Of a stretch of 64,000 bases of DNA, positions 8,602 to 16,858 are shown piece by piece. This DNA comes from Novosphingobium sp. GTDB taxonomy: Bacteria; Pseudomonadota; Alphaproteobacteria; Sphingomonadales; Sphingomonadaceae. The stretch lies in assembly GCF_030696665.1 (NCBI RefSeq), contig NZ_JAUYRV010000039.1, forward strand, positions 1-64,000, read 5' to 3'. Under the pieces are notes generated by a model. It was given only the letters and a program-made list of their open reading frames with translations, did not search any database and was not told the DNA's origin. Each line of letters begins with the position of its first letter. Positions within the stretch are counted from its first letter, which is position 1. Position numbers and translations under genes: made by a program.

Positions 8602-9804
8602 ATGAACGATCTGGCTCCGGTAACATCCATTCCCCAGCTGGAAGCGGACCCATTCGACCTAGCCAATATCCTCGACCCCTACGATTTTCACGAGCAGTTG
8701 CGCGAAACCGGCGCTGTCGTTTATGTCGAAAAGTACGATACTTACGCAGTGGGCCGCCACGCCGAAGTGCGATCAGTGCTTAGCGACTGGGAAACATTCA
8801 CGTCAACCGCAGGGGCTGGCCTCAGCGACATCCGCAAGCCGGGCGGCTGGCGTGAGCCCGGTCCGCTGGTCGAAGCCGATCCCCCTTTGCACACCTCACG
8901 TCGCGGCGTTGTCAGCAAGATCATCTCGCCCAAGATCATCAAGAGCTGGCAACGGACTTACGCTGCGGGGGCGGCCGATCTTGTGGCCCGGCTGTGCGAC
9001 CAGCAGGATGTGGATGGCGCACGCGACATCGCCGAAGCTTTCGTTATCGAAAACTTCCCCGCCTCGCTTGGGCTGGAGCCCCACCGCGAAAACATGGTGA
9101 TCGTCGGCAATTTCAACTTCAACGCACTTGGCCCCAAGAACGCGCTGTTCGAACAGTCGGCCCGGCAACTTGAATCCATCTCGGAATGGTTCAACGCCGT
9201 CCAAGGACGCGAAGGTATCACGCCGGGCAGCTTCAGTGAACAAGTCTATGACGCAGAAGACGCAGGCGAGCTTGAAGAAGGTGTGGCGCGCGGGCTGGTC
9301 CGCACGGTCCTGCGCGGCGGCATGGACACGACCATCAGCGGCATTGCCAGCACGATCAGGATCATGTCGGAGCGCCCCGAATTCTGGGCAAAGCTGCGGC
9401 AGGACCGCTCAAAGCTCAAGCTGATCTTCGATGAGGTGATCCGCCTCGAAACGCCGATCCAGAGCTGGTACCGCACGACGACGCGCGAAGTCACGCTGGG
9501 CGACTTCAGGCTCGAAGCGGACAAAAAGATCCAAGTCTTCGCTGGCTCTGCCAACCGCGACCCGCGGCGCTGGGAACGGCCTGATGAATTCGACATCACC
9601 CGCTCGGCGGCGGGGCATCTCGCGTTTGGCCAAGGCATTCATTTATGCATCGGGCAGTTGATCGCGCGGATGGAAGCCGAAAGCGTGCTCAATGCGCTGC
9701 TTGACCGGATCGAGCGGATAGAACCGGCGGGCGTGCCGACCTACCGCCCGCTCAACACCATGCGCACGCTGCAAACCCTGCCGTTGCGGTTAATTCCCGC
9801 CTAA
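8602..9804 (+). CDS. cytochrome P450, CYP199-like
   Basis: Soluble bacterial P450 of 400 residues. The heme loop FGQGIHLCIG is at residues 342-351 with Cys349 as thiolate ligand. The ExxR motif is EVIR, and the I-helix segment GGMDTTISG carries the acid-Thr pair. The N-terminal stretch (DPYDFHEQLRETG, LSDIRK, EADPPLHT) resembles CYP199A enzymes, which oxidise or O-demethylate para-substituted aromatic acids; that specificity is inferred from remembered similarity. GGAGAG precedes the ATG. No ferredoxin or ferredoxin reductase gene lies nearby, so electron partners must come from elsewhere. It is followed after 32 bases by an alpha/beta hydrolase. Confidence 0.93.
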   Translation: MNDLAPVTSIPQLEADPFDLANILDPYDFHEQLRETGAVVYVEKYDTYAVGRHAEVRSVLSDWETFTSTAGAGLSDIRKPGGWREPGPLVEADPPLHTSRRGVVSKIISPKIIKSWQRTYAAGAADLVARLCDQQDVDGARDIAEAFVIENFPASLGLEPHRENMVIVGNFNFNALGPKNALFEQSARQLESISEWFNAVQGREGITPGSFSEQVYDAEDAGELEEGVARGLVRTVLRGGMDTTISGIASTIRIMSERPEFWAKLRQDRSKLKLIFDEVIRLETPIQSWYRTTTREVTLGDFRLEADKKIQVFAGSANRDPRRWERPDEFDITRSAAGHLAFGQGIHLCIGQLIARMEAESVLNALLDRIERIEPAGVPTYRPLNTMRTLQTLPLRLIPA

Positions 9805-9836
9805 GCTGCCCCGCGGGCCGATCACAGCCAGTAAAC

Positions 9837-11009
9837 ATGGATACGCCAATGAACGCGGTTTCGGCCGAATGGGTACACGTCGCCTACCGTGAAACCAGCG
9901 CCATGCGCGAAGTATACGGGTTTCAGGGCACGCAGGGCTTCGTCAATCTCGAAGGCATCCTGTTCAAGCCTGCAAAGATCCCGTCGCGTACGCTGCTGAT
10001 TTACATGCACCCGGCGTCCACGCTCCAGTTGCTGCCTGTGCCACGCGCCATGGCAGCCGCCGGAATGCACGTGCTGTGCGCTGGCAGCCGCTACGCTCGC
10101 AACGACACGCCGCTGATCATGGAAAAGATCCTCCTCGATTATGCCGCTTACGTCCGGCACGCCAAGGAGGTCTGGGGCTACGAGAAGATCATTGTCGCGG
10201 GCTGGTCGGGCGGCGGATCGCTGTCTGCCTTCTACCAGGCGCAGGCCGAGCGGCCCACGGTAACGCAAACCCCCTCGGGCGAACCGGTCGACCTTAGCGG
10301 GCTGATACCGGGCGATGCGATGATCTGGCAGGCCGCGCACCTTTCGCGCGCCGACGTACTCGCCGATTTCATCGATCCGTCGGTGCTCGATGAGCATGAT
10401 CCCACGCTGCGCGATCCCGAACTGGACCTCTACGACCCGCGCAATCCGCACAAGCCCCCCTATGACCAGACCTATCTCGACCATTTCCGCGCCGCGCAAC
10501 TTACCCGCATCCGGCGGCGCACTGTGCTGGTCAAGGAACTGCTCGACGATCTCAAGTCGGGCCGCACCGGCGAGATCGAACGCGGCCTGCTGACGCACCG
10601 CACGATGGCGGATCCGCGCTGGCTCGATGCCACCATCGACCGGAATGATCGCAAGACCAGCTGGTGCTTCATGGGCGATCCACAAGCATCAAACAGCAGC
10701 CCCGCTGGTGTCGCGCGGTTCTCGACCTTGCGCGCGTGGCTGTCACAATGGTCGTTCGACGATACCCAGGCAAAGGCGCTGGACAACGCGCCTCAGATCA
10801 CCGTGCCATTGCTAGCGATCGAAAACTCCGCTGACGACGCGGTTCCGCAGCCCCATACCCGGCTGTTCCACGACGCGGTATCAAGCGTGGACAAACAGTT
10901 CGGAATGATCCACGGGGCCAACCACTATTACTCGGATCAGTCTGCCGAACTCGGGCAGGCGGTCACCATGGTGCAAAGCTGGCTGCGCGCGCGCAACTTG
11001 CTGGAATGA
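9837..11009 (+). CDS. alpha/beta hydrolase
   Basis: Alpha/beta hydrolase of 390 residues with nucleophile elbow GWSGGGS, an Asp in the IENSADDAVP segment and a catalytic-type His in MIHGANHYY. It lacks a signal peptide. ATG codons at 9837 and 9849 are both possible; neither has a strong ribosome site, which suggests coupling to the P450 gene 32 bases upstream. A natural role would be hydrolysis of an ester or lactone produced by the BVMOs, but this is inferred only from position. It converges on the NIPSNAP gene across a shared hairpin. Confidence 0.82.
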   Translation: MDTPMNAVSAEWVHVAYRETSAMREVYGFQGTQGFVNLEGILFKPAKIPSRTLLIYMHPASTLQLLPVPRAMAAAGMHVLCAGSRYARNDTPLIMEKILLDYAAYVRHAKEVWGYEKIIVAGWSGGGSLSAFYQAQAERPTVTQTPSGEPVDLSGLIPGDAMIWQAAHLSRADVLADFIDPSVLDEHDPTLRDPELDLYDPRNPHKPPYDQTYLDHFRAAQLTRIRRRTVLVKELLDDLKSGRTGEIERGLLTHRTMADPRWLDATIDRNDRKTSWCFMGDPQASNSSPAGVARFSTLRAWLSQWSFDDTQAKALDNAPQITVPLLAIENSADDAVPQPHTRLFHDAVSSVDKQFGMIHGANHYYSDQSAELGQAVTMVQSWLRARNLLE

Positions 11010-11014
11010 AAGAT

Positions 11015-11036
11015 TGGCGGCTTAGCCAAGCCGCCA
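11015..11036. terminator. bidirectional hairpin in convergent gap
   Basis: A perfect 9-base stem, TGGCGGCTT paired with AAGCCGCCA around loop AGCC, lies between the converging hydrolase and NIPSNAP genes and overlaps the NIPSNAP stop codon. On the minus strand it is followed by a moderately T-rich ATCTTTCATT. It probably ends transcription from both sides. Confidence 0.6.
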
Positions 11037-11687
11037 GCTGGGCAGATAGTCCATCCTGTCGAACTCTTCCCACAGCCCACAACTCGTAAGCGCACCCTCG
11101 CTGTGCCCGAGCGCGGCCGCAAGGCTTGACGGCACGGGCATTGCGGCCAGCCGCACCATGCCCTCGCGGCGGACGTTGGCGTCTGGCCAGCTCACGATGA
11201 TCATGGCCGCCGGCAACGGTCCGAACACCAGATCGCAGACGTTAACCCCAATCGCTCCGGCATCGGCAAAGATGTCGGTGGCCGCGCCGCTTAACGCCTG
11301 TCGAAACGCAGCGCCCTGCCCGATTGGCAGTTGAGGATGCCAGGCGCTCTCGCATGCATCCTGCGCGGCAGGAAACGCAAATGCGCGGTCCGGCCACGGC
11401 GCAACCAGAGTCAGGTCGGTGCGGGTGACAAACTCCTCGCCAGTCTCCAGCGCGCGCGCGGCGTAGAAATGCGGGTAGAAATTCGCCCACAGCGCCTGCC
11501 GCGCATCGAAGCTCGGCCACTCGATCAGCCAAGTCAGAAGCGAGCTCCCGTCGCGGTCCTCCCAGATGGCGATGGGCAACGGAATACCGTGCTGAGCGAA
11601 CATCGGCAGCAGCATTTGCTGCATCCGATGGTGCATCCTGTCCATCTGCCCGCGGGCGATAGAATAGCGGCGCCGTTCAACGATCAA
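11022..11687 (-). CDS. NIPSNAP-domain protein 1
   Basis: This 221-residue protein begins MIVERRRYSIARGQMDRMHHRM, the usual start of NIPSNAP (dimeric alpha-beta barrel) domains. It seems to hold two such repeats (residues 1-100 and about 105-215), the second degenerate. Function in this family is poorly defined, but NIPSNAP-like proteins often sit in aromatic or terpenoid catabolic clusters. The start is TTG at 11687 with GGGAGG five bases upstream. It lies 38 bases downstream of the GntR regulator and is probably co-transcribed with it. Confidence 0.75.
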   Translation of the reverse strand: MIVERRRYSIARGQMDRMHHRMQQMLLPMFAQHGIPLPIAIWEDRDGSSLLTWLIEWPSFDARQALWANFYPHFYAARALETGEEFVTRTDLTLVAPWPDRAFAFPAAQDACESAWHPQLPIGQGAAFRQALSGAATDIFADAGAIGVNVCDLVFGPLPAAMIIVSWPDANVRREGMVRLAAMPVPSSLAAALGHSEGALTSCGLWEEFDRMDYLPSWRLG

Positions 11688-11725
11688 GGCGACCTCCCGT
11701 GTTTACAGATAGCGCCAGTCCGGCG

Positions 11726-12574
11726 TCAGTCTTTCGCAGCACTTCCACGGCGCGCCGGTGCGGCACTGCCATGTGCTTCAGCCGCCTGCGCGGTTTCGTC
11801 CAATCGTCCGGCCTTCACCAGTTGTTCCCGGATCTGTTCGGCTGCATTGGCAATATGACCGCGCATGATCGTCTCGGCGCGATAACCCTCACCGTTGCAA
11901 ATCGCCTTGTAAATCGCGTGATGCTGAGCGTGGAAAGCACGCAGCGAATACAGCCCATCGGGGTCGTCCTCGCGGAACCAGTGCGCCACCCGGCTTGACG
12001 AATAGGGAATGTTGGTCGCGGTCTGCAAGGCCTGCGTCAGCACTTCGTTGTCCGCAGTCTGAAAGATCAGCTGATGAAACCGGTGATTGTTCTCGCGCAG
12101 CGCAGGCTTGTATTCATCCTTGAGGCCGCCTTGCGACAGTATCCTGTCCGCATCGATTAGCAGCGCCTTCATTTCGGCGCGAACGTCCTCACTAGGTCCT
12201 TTTTCGGCGGCGAGCCGGCACGCCACACTTTCGATGGCCTCGCGCGTTATGTACGCATCCAGTACATATTTAATCGTAAATTCGCGTACCGAATACCCCC
12301 GGTTTAGCCGGTATTCAACAAGGCCCTCTTCAGACAAGACGATCAGCGCTTCGCGAATGGGCGTCCGCGACACCCCCATCCTTTCACTCATCGAAACTTC
12401 AGTAAGCTTTTCCCCGGCTCCCAACTCCCCAGCAAGAATCATCTCGCGTATCTGGTTCACCACCATCTGTTGACGAACGAGATTGGATTGCTGCTCCTGC
12501 ACCCGGTCAACAGTCAACGACGGCGATCGATCGCCGTCGAAAGACGTCCTGGACTGCACCTTGGAACTGGTCAT
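11726..12574 (-). CDS. GntR-family (FCD/FadR subfamily) transcriptional regulator
   Basis: A 282-residue regulator. The N-terminal winged helix covers residues 40-110 (QIREMILAGELGAGEKLTE then SMSERMGVSRTPIREALIVL, the GntR signature). A C-terminal all-helical FCD ligand domain follows, with metal-binding-type His residues in NNHRFHQLI and AQHHAIYKAI. ATG 12574 is preferred over an open extension to 12637 because GAGGG precedes it. FCD regulators usually sense organic acids and act as repressors. It is the only regulator inside the island, and a weak copy of the repeated operator (ATTGCATAG, 12605-12613) lies 31 bases upstream, suggesting autoregulation. Confidence 0.92.
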   Translation of the reverse strand: MTSSKVQSRTSFDGDRSPSLTVDRVQEQQSNLVRQQMVVNQIREMILAGELGAGEKLTEVSMSERMGVSRTPIREALIVLSEEGLVEYRLNRGYSVREFTIKYVLDAYITREAIESVACRLAAEKGPSEDVRAEMKALLIDADRILSQGGLKDEYKPALRENNHRFHQLIFQTADNEVLTQALQTATNIPYSSSRVAHWFREDDPDGLYSLRAFHAQHHAIYKAICNGEGYRAETIMRGHIANAAEQIREQLVKAGRLDETAQAAEAHGSAAPARRGSAAKD

Positions 12575-12604
12575 TCGGCCCTCTTGTTTCTCACGCCTGC
12601 CTGG

Positions 12605-12613
12605 ATTGCATAG
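12605..12613. promoter_or_regulatory. weak operator-like motif ATTGCATAG before gntR
   Basis: Left half of the island motif ATTGYATRCAAT with a degenerate right half, 31 bases upstream of the GntR start. It is consistent with autoregulation but too short to be certain. Confidence 0.35.
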
Positions 12614-12651
12614 ACCCTGCCAAAAAGGCTGGGACAATGCACGGAAATTGG

Positions 12652-13431
12652 TCAGGCTGCGTCTGTCACGTCAAGCGCACCGGACATTCCGGGCAAACCC
12701 GGAACATCATAGCGCTGTAGCCCGTCTTTTTCGGTGAACGCCATCCACACCGGGCCGGGTGCATCGCTGGTGACGATAGTAGCCACCGAGCGTGCAATGA
12801 AGGCAGGGTCTTCCTGATGAACCACTTCGCGTACGTCGGGCGCGGTCAGGCTGGTATCGATCGCGCCCGGACAGATCACGTCGATCCGGATGCCGCGTGC
12901 CGCCAGCGGCTTTTCCAGTGCCAAAGACAGCCCCAGCACGGCATACTTGGTCGCCGTATAGCACGGATCGATATCGAGCGGCAGCAACGCGGCGCCCGAT
13001 GCGGTCACGATAATCCGGCTCAGCCCCGGCACCGCCATCCCCGCTATGATCCCGAACGCCACCCCGTCAAGATTTACGCTGCGCACCTTGCAGAATGTTT
13101 CGGGCGTAAACCACGCCAGCGGGTCATCCATGATCGCCGCGCCCTTCGGCCGCATCATCACGCCTGCGTTAAGGTGCAACACGTCCAGCCGCCCGAGGCG
13201 ATCGATAATCGCGCCCACGATTGCGTGCCATGCCGCCGCATCGCGCACATCAAGCATGCGGAATTCATGCGGTGCGCCAAGCTCCGCGAACAGCGCCTCG
13301 CCCGCCGCTCGATCGATATCGGCACCCACAACCGTGAAGCCACGCGCGACAAATTCGCGCGCAGTCGCCGCGCCGATCCCGGTCGCTGCCCCAGTTATCA
13401 GAATGACTTTTTCTGCCGCTGACCCGTTCAT
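12652..13431 (-). CDS. short-chain dehydrogenase/reductase 1
   Basis: Classical SDR of 259 residues: cofactor motif TGAATGIG near residue 14 and active-site Ser in VTASGA followed by Tyr-Lys in YTATKYA. ATG 13431 (with an overlapping GTG just before it) is preceded by GGGAG; the open frame to 13680 lies inside the esterase gene and is not used. It probably oxidises or reduces a hydroxyl or keto group in the island pathway. It follows the esterase by 67 bases in the unit BVMO 2 - esterase - SDR. Confidence 0.9.
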   Translation of the reverse strand: MNGSAAEKVILITGAATGIGAATAREFVARGFTVVGADIDRAAGEALFAELGAPHEFRMLDVRDAAAWHAIVGAIIDRLGRLDVLHLNAGVMMRPKGAAIMDDPLAWFTPETFCKVRSVNLDGVAFGIIAGMAVPGLSRIIVTASGAALLPLDIDPCYTATKYAVLGLSLALEKPLAARGIRIDVICPGAIDTSLTAPDVREVVHQEDPAFIARSVATIVTSDAPGPVWMAFTEKDGLQRYDVPGLPGMSGALDVTDAA

Positions 13432-13498
13432 CACCAAACTCCCGATTATCGTTTTGCGCCCTTTGGCATTTTGCAAATCAATCCGGCCCCGCTGCCTG

Positions 13499-14443
13499 TC
13501 AGGCAAAGGCCCGGCGCAGTGCATCGTCGCGGTCCGCCAGCATCCGCTTTGCCTGATGGCCGTCCGGATTGTGCACGTCGAACCCATGATGCACCGCCGG
13601 GTACATGTGGAACTCGGTCGGCACGTCCGCTGCCAGCAGGCGCTGGGCATAGGCAAGATTCTCGTCAACAAACAGGTCAAGCTCGCCTGTCAGGATCGTC
13701 GCCGGAGCCAGCCCGCCAAGGTCTGATGCCCGCGCAGGAGCCGCAAAAGGCGAAACCTCGTCGGTGCCATAGGCCGCGCCCAGATAGGCCTGCCAGGCAA
13801 GGATATTGTTGCTGCGGTTCCACAGTTCCGGATCGGTCACCAGATGGCTCGACCGTGTGGCGTTACGATCGTCCAGCATGGGATATATCAGCAACTGGTG
13901 GCGCAACGGCAAACCTTCGTCGCGGGCGCGCAGGGCAACCGAGGCTGCTGCGCCGCCGCCTGAACTTGCCCCGCCAACCACGATCCGCCCGGCATCCACC
14001 CCCAATGTCGCCGCATTGGCAACCATCCACCGCAGCGCTGCAAAGCAATCATCATGTGCCGCGGGGAACGGATGTTCGGGCGCGCGCCGCCAGATCACAG
14101 ACGCCACGACGCATTGCAGATCATGTGCAATGCGCTCGCACCACACATCGTCCGGATTGGCCGACGTCAGAACATATCCGCCGCCCTGAATCCACACCAA
14201 CCCCGGCAGGTCCCCTGTCACGCCACGCGGTCTGAATAGGCGCATCAGGGCATCAGGCGCGCCGGGCGCGTTGGGAATCGCATGATCGGAACGATCCACA
14301 CCAGGGTGCGGATCGGGCGTTCCGGCCATCGCGAATACTGCCTGCAATGCGGTTCGAGCCGCTGCAATATCGGCAAGGTCTATCGGCGGCACCAGCTTAA
14401 TCACCGGCAGGTATTCGGCATCCACGCGATCCAGTACGGACAC
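13499..14443 (-). CDS. alpha/beta hydrolase, hormone-sensitive-lipase-like
   Basis: A 314-residue member of the HSL-type esterase group. Two family motifs are altered: the oxyanion-hole HGGG reads QGGG (IQGGGYV, around residue 86) and the nucleophile motif GDSAGG reads GASSGG. The Asp region (GELDLFVDEN) and His region (VHHGFDVHN) look normal, so the triad can still form. The start is GTG 14443 with GGAG upstream. It lies 33 bases after BVMO 2, which would fit hydrolysis of a BVMO-made ester; that role is inferred. Confidence 0.85.
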   Translation of the reverse strand: MSVLDRVDAEYLPVIKLVPPIDLADIAAARTALQAVFAMAGTPDPHPGVDRSDHAIPNAPGAPDALMRLFRPRGVTGDLPGLVWIQGGGYVLTSANPDDVWCERIAHDLQCVVASVIWRRAPEHPFPAAHDDCFAALRWMVANAATLGVDAGRIVVGGASSGGGAAASVALRARDEGLPLRHQLLIYPMLDDRNATRSSHLVTDPELWNRSNNILAWQAYLGAAYGTDEVSPFAAPARASDLGGLAPATILTGELDLFVDENLAYAQRLLAADVPTEFHMYPAVHHGFDVHNPDGHQAKRMLADRDDALRRAFA

Positions 14444-14476
14444 TTCTCGGCTCCATCACAATAAGGGGGGCGATAC

Positions 14477-16459
14477 TCAGGAAAAGATCATGTCGCCCTG
14501 ATTTTGCTCGCGCAGCATTTTCCACAACTCACTGGGGCCAAACGGACACATGACCGAAGACCGACGGTAATTGTTCATAAAGAAATTCTGCGCGCGATCA
14601 TCGGTGTAGATCTTAAGCCGCTCGCGCTGGTCCAGCTTTGCGTTGTACGCATCGAACGCAATCTGGCTAACCTCTACAGATTTCTGGCCAGTCAGGATCA
14701 GGTTGGCAAAGCATTCGAGCGCAAACCGCGTGACCATTTCCTCGTGGTTTACGATCCCGCCGCCCTGCGCCGGGTTGGTGTTGGGGCCATAGATCACGAA
14801 CATGTTGGGAAACCCCGGCATCGTGCTGCCCGCCACATGCGCGCGGCATCCGTCCTTGGCCCACAATTGCTCAACCGTCAGGCCGTCGCGGCCAGTGATT
14901 TCCATCGGCCACAACAGGTCGTTGGCGCGGAATCCTGTAGCCTTGACGATGATGTCGGCGGCATACTCCTGCCCCGCAACCACCAAGCCATCTTGTGTGA
15001 TGCGGTCAACCGAACCGCTGGCCAGCGTCACCTTGTCGCCCAGCAGCGCATCATAGATGTTGTATCCGGCATCGACCAGGATTGGCCGTGCCGAAAATGG
15101 CGGATGCGGCGGCGTCATCGCCGCGGCAAGATCGGGCCGCCCAGCAAACTTTTCCGTGATGTAAGCCTTTCGCCCAGCAATCACGTCGGCATTCAGGGCG
15201 CTGCGACTGATGCCGTCGTCGCTCGTCCACGCCGGGTCCAGGTTGAACACCTCACCATAAACATGCTCGCCGGTCAGCCAGTTGGTGCGGAACCGCATGA
15301 AGTTGATATGATACGGCAGGTTGCGATCAAGCCAGGTCACTTCGGGGTTGAGCGGTGCCAGATAGCCCGGAACCTCGAATATCCACTGTGGCTTGCGCTG
15401 CACCATCACCACATGTTCTGCCTCTCGCGCCATTTCCGGCACCATCTGGTAGCCGGTCGCGCCCGTTCCGATTACGGCCACGCGCTTACCCGTGTAATCT
15501 AGGTCGCGCGGCCAGCGGGCTGTGTGGAAAATCGGTCCTTTGAACGCTTCCTCGCCTGGGAATTCGGCGATGTTGGGCCGCGCCAGCAAGCCCGTTGCCG
15601 AAATCACCCCATTCGCGCGCCAAGTGCGCGGACCATCCGGGGTCACCGCCTCAATGATCCAAAGCGCCTCGCTCTCGCTCCACGTCATGCTGCGTACTTC
15701 GGTCCTGAATTCGACCTTGCGGCGCAAGTCGTGCGTATCGGCGACCCAGCGGAAATAGTCTTCGTTTTGGTCCTGCGGCGAAAACGGGTAGTCAAACACG
15801 TAATCCGCGCCAAAAATGTGGGTGTAGGCCCGGCTCGGCGTATCGACGCGCGCGCCGGGATAGCGGTTTTCGAACCACGTCCCGCCAACATCGTCGTTCT
15901 TTTCAAGGATGACGAACGGGATGCCCGCGCGTTGCAACTGCACCGCTGCACCAAGTCCGCCCATCCCCGCCCCAATCACTGCCACGGAAAAACCGTTCAA
16001 CGCCTCGGGCGATGGCGTGGCCGGCCAGACCAGCGACCGTGCCCACGCATCGATCGCCGTCTCTTCGATCCACATGTCCAGTTCATCGGGATTGAGCGCT
16101 TGGCCCGCCGCCAGCGCAAGGCTCTTCGCCAGACGGTCCTCCGGGCCGGGGCCAATCGGCAGCGCGCCTTCGTCGCGGTAGCGCTTGAGGAACGCAGCGG
16201 CACGCGTAAAGATCGCCTCGGCGTCTGCGGCCGTAGCCGGAATCGCGGCCTCGGCCATGAATATCCGCTGCCGCACTGTGTCCAGGCTGGCCAGCGCCTC
16301 GTCGCCCGTGAGCTGGTAGATCAGCCCACGCAAGGCCATGGCATCCGACGTTCGTACTGCAGCATCGATCTGCTCATCGGATGCTCCAAGTAATTCCTCC
16401 CGCACCCGCCCTTGATCGATAGCCTTTGCTGACGGGCGATCCATTGCCTTCGTTCCCAC
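14477..16459 (-). CDS. Baeyer-Villiger monooxygenase 2, HAPMO-like
   Basis: FAD/NADPH monooxygenase of about 660 residues with an N-terminal helical extension (about 160 residues). It has GAGMGG and GTGATG Rossmann motifs, GGTWFENRYPGARVD, and a canonical BVMO fingerprint FKGPIFHTARWP. It is therefore expected to insert oxygen next to a ketone, giving an ester or lactone. GTG 16459 is chosen because GGAG lies seven bases upstream; ATG 16444 is an alternative, and the open frame to 16696 has no support. It shares the divergent gap with the TonB receptor and leads the BVMO - esterase - SDR unit. Confidence 0.92.
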   Translation of the reverse strand: MGTKAMDRPSAKAIDQGRVREELLGASDEQIDAAVRTSDAMALRGLIYQLTGDEALASLDTVRQRIFMAEAAIPATAADAEAIFTRAAAFLKRYRDEGALPIGPGPEDRLAKSLALAAGQALNPDELDMWIEETAIDAWARSLVWPATPSPEALNGFSVAVIGAGMGGLGAAVQLQRAGIPFVILEKNDDVGGTWFENRYPGARVDTPSRAYTHIFGADYVFDYPFSPQDQNEDYFRWVADTHDLRRKVEFRTEVRSMTWSESEALWIIEAVTPDGPRTWRANGVISATGLLARPNIAEFPGEEAFKGPIFHTARWPRDLDYTGKRVAVIGTGATGYQMVPEMAREAEHVVMVQRKPQWIFEVPGYLAPLNPEVTWLDRNLPYHINFMRFRTNWLTGEHVYGEVFNLDPAWTSDDGISRSALNADVIAGRKAYITEKFAGRPDLAAAMTPPHPPFSARPILVDAGYNIYDALLGDKVTLASGSVDRITQDGLVVAGQEYAADIIVKATGFRANDLLWPMEITGRDGLTVEQLWAKDGCRAHVAGSTMPGFPNMFVIYGPNTNPAQGGGIVNHEEMVTRFALECFANLILTGQKSVEVSQIAFDAYNAKLDQRERLKIYTDDRAQNFFMNNYRRSSVMCPFGPSELWKMLREQNQGDMIFS

Positions 16460-16551
16460 ACCCAAACTCCCAAACCGCCGGTCGCACAGAAAGCCTGTGC
16501 GCCAGAATGAACATTTCTCCCAACCTTCGCGACTGCCGAAACTTGCCGAAG

Positions 16552-16560
16552 ATTGCACAC
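16552..16560. promoter_or_regulatory. weak operator-like motif ATTGCACAC before BVMO 2
   Basis: Partial match to the island motif, 93 bases upstream of the BVMO 2 start in the 399-base divergent gap 16460-16858. It resembles the full site at 27623 (ATTGCACACAAT). The rest of this gap shows no gene. Confidence 0.35.
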
Positions 16561-16777
16561 CGAAGTAGGAAACCTCACGATTCGCCGCCTTTTGGTTTTC
16601 CCTTGTCGCGATTCCTGCAGCTGTCGAATGGTCAGTTTTTCCCATCCAGCACCCGCAAGAACTGTGGGTTTTCCGCCACTTTCCTTCACATTCCAAAATG
16701 GTTGCCCAACCATCGGCTTCGCACCCTACCGATAGGCGCTTGGACCGTGGAACAATTCAGTTGTGTCTCTGGCAAAC

Positions 16778-16788
16778 ATTGCATACAA
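16778..16788. promoter_or_regulatory. operator-like motif ATTGCATACAA before TonB receptor
   Basis: Eleven-base match to the island motif, 71 bases upstream of the receptor start, followed by a further TTTGCAA. It is well placed to block the receptor promoter. Confidence 0.65.
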
Positions 16789-16858
16789 CTTTGCAAGCAG
16801 CAAGAACTGTGTCGTACTGGCGTGGAACATACACGCCGGACAGGGAGAGGGAATCGAG

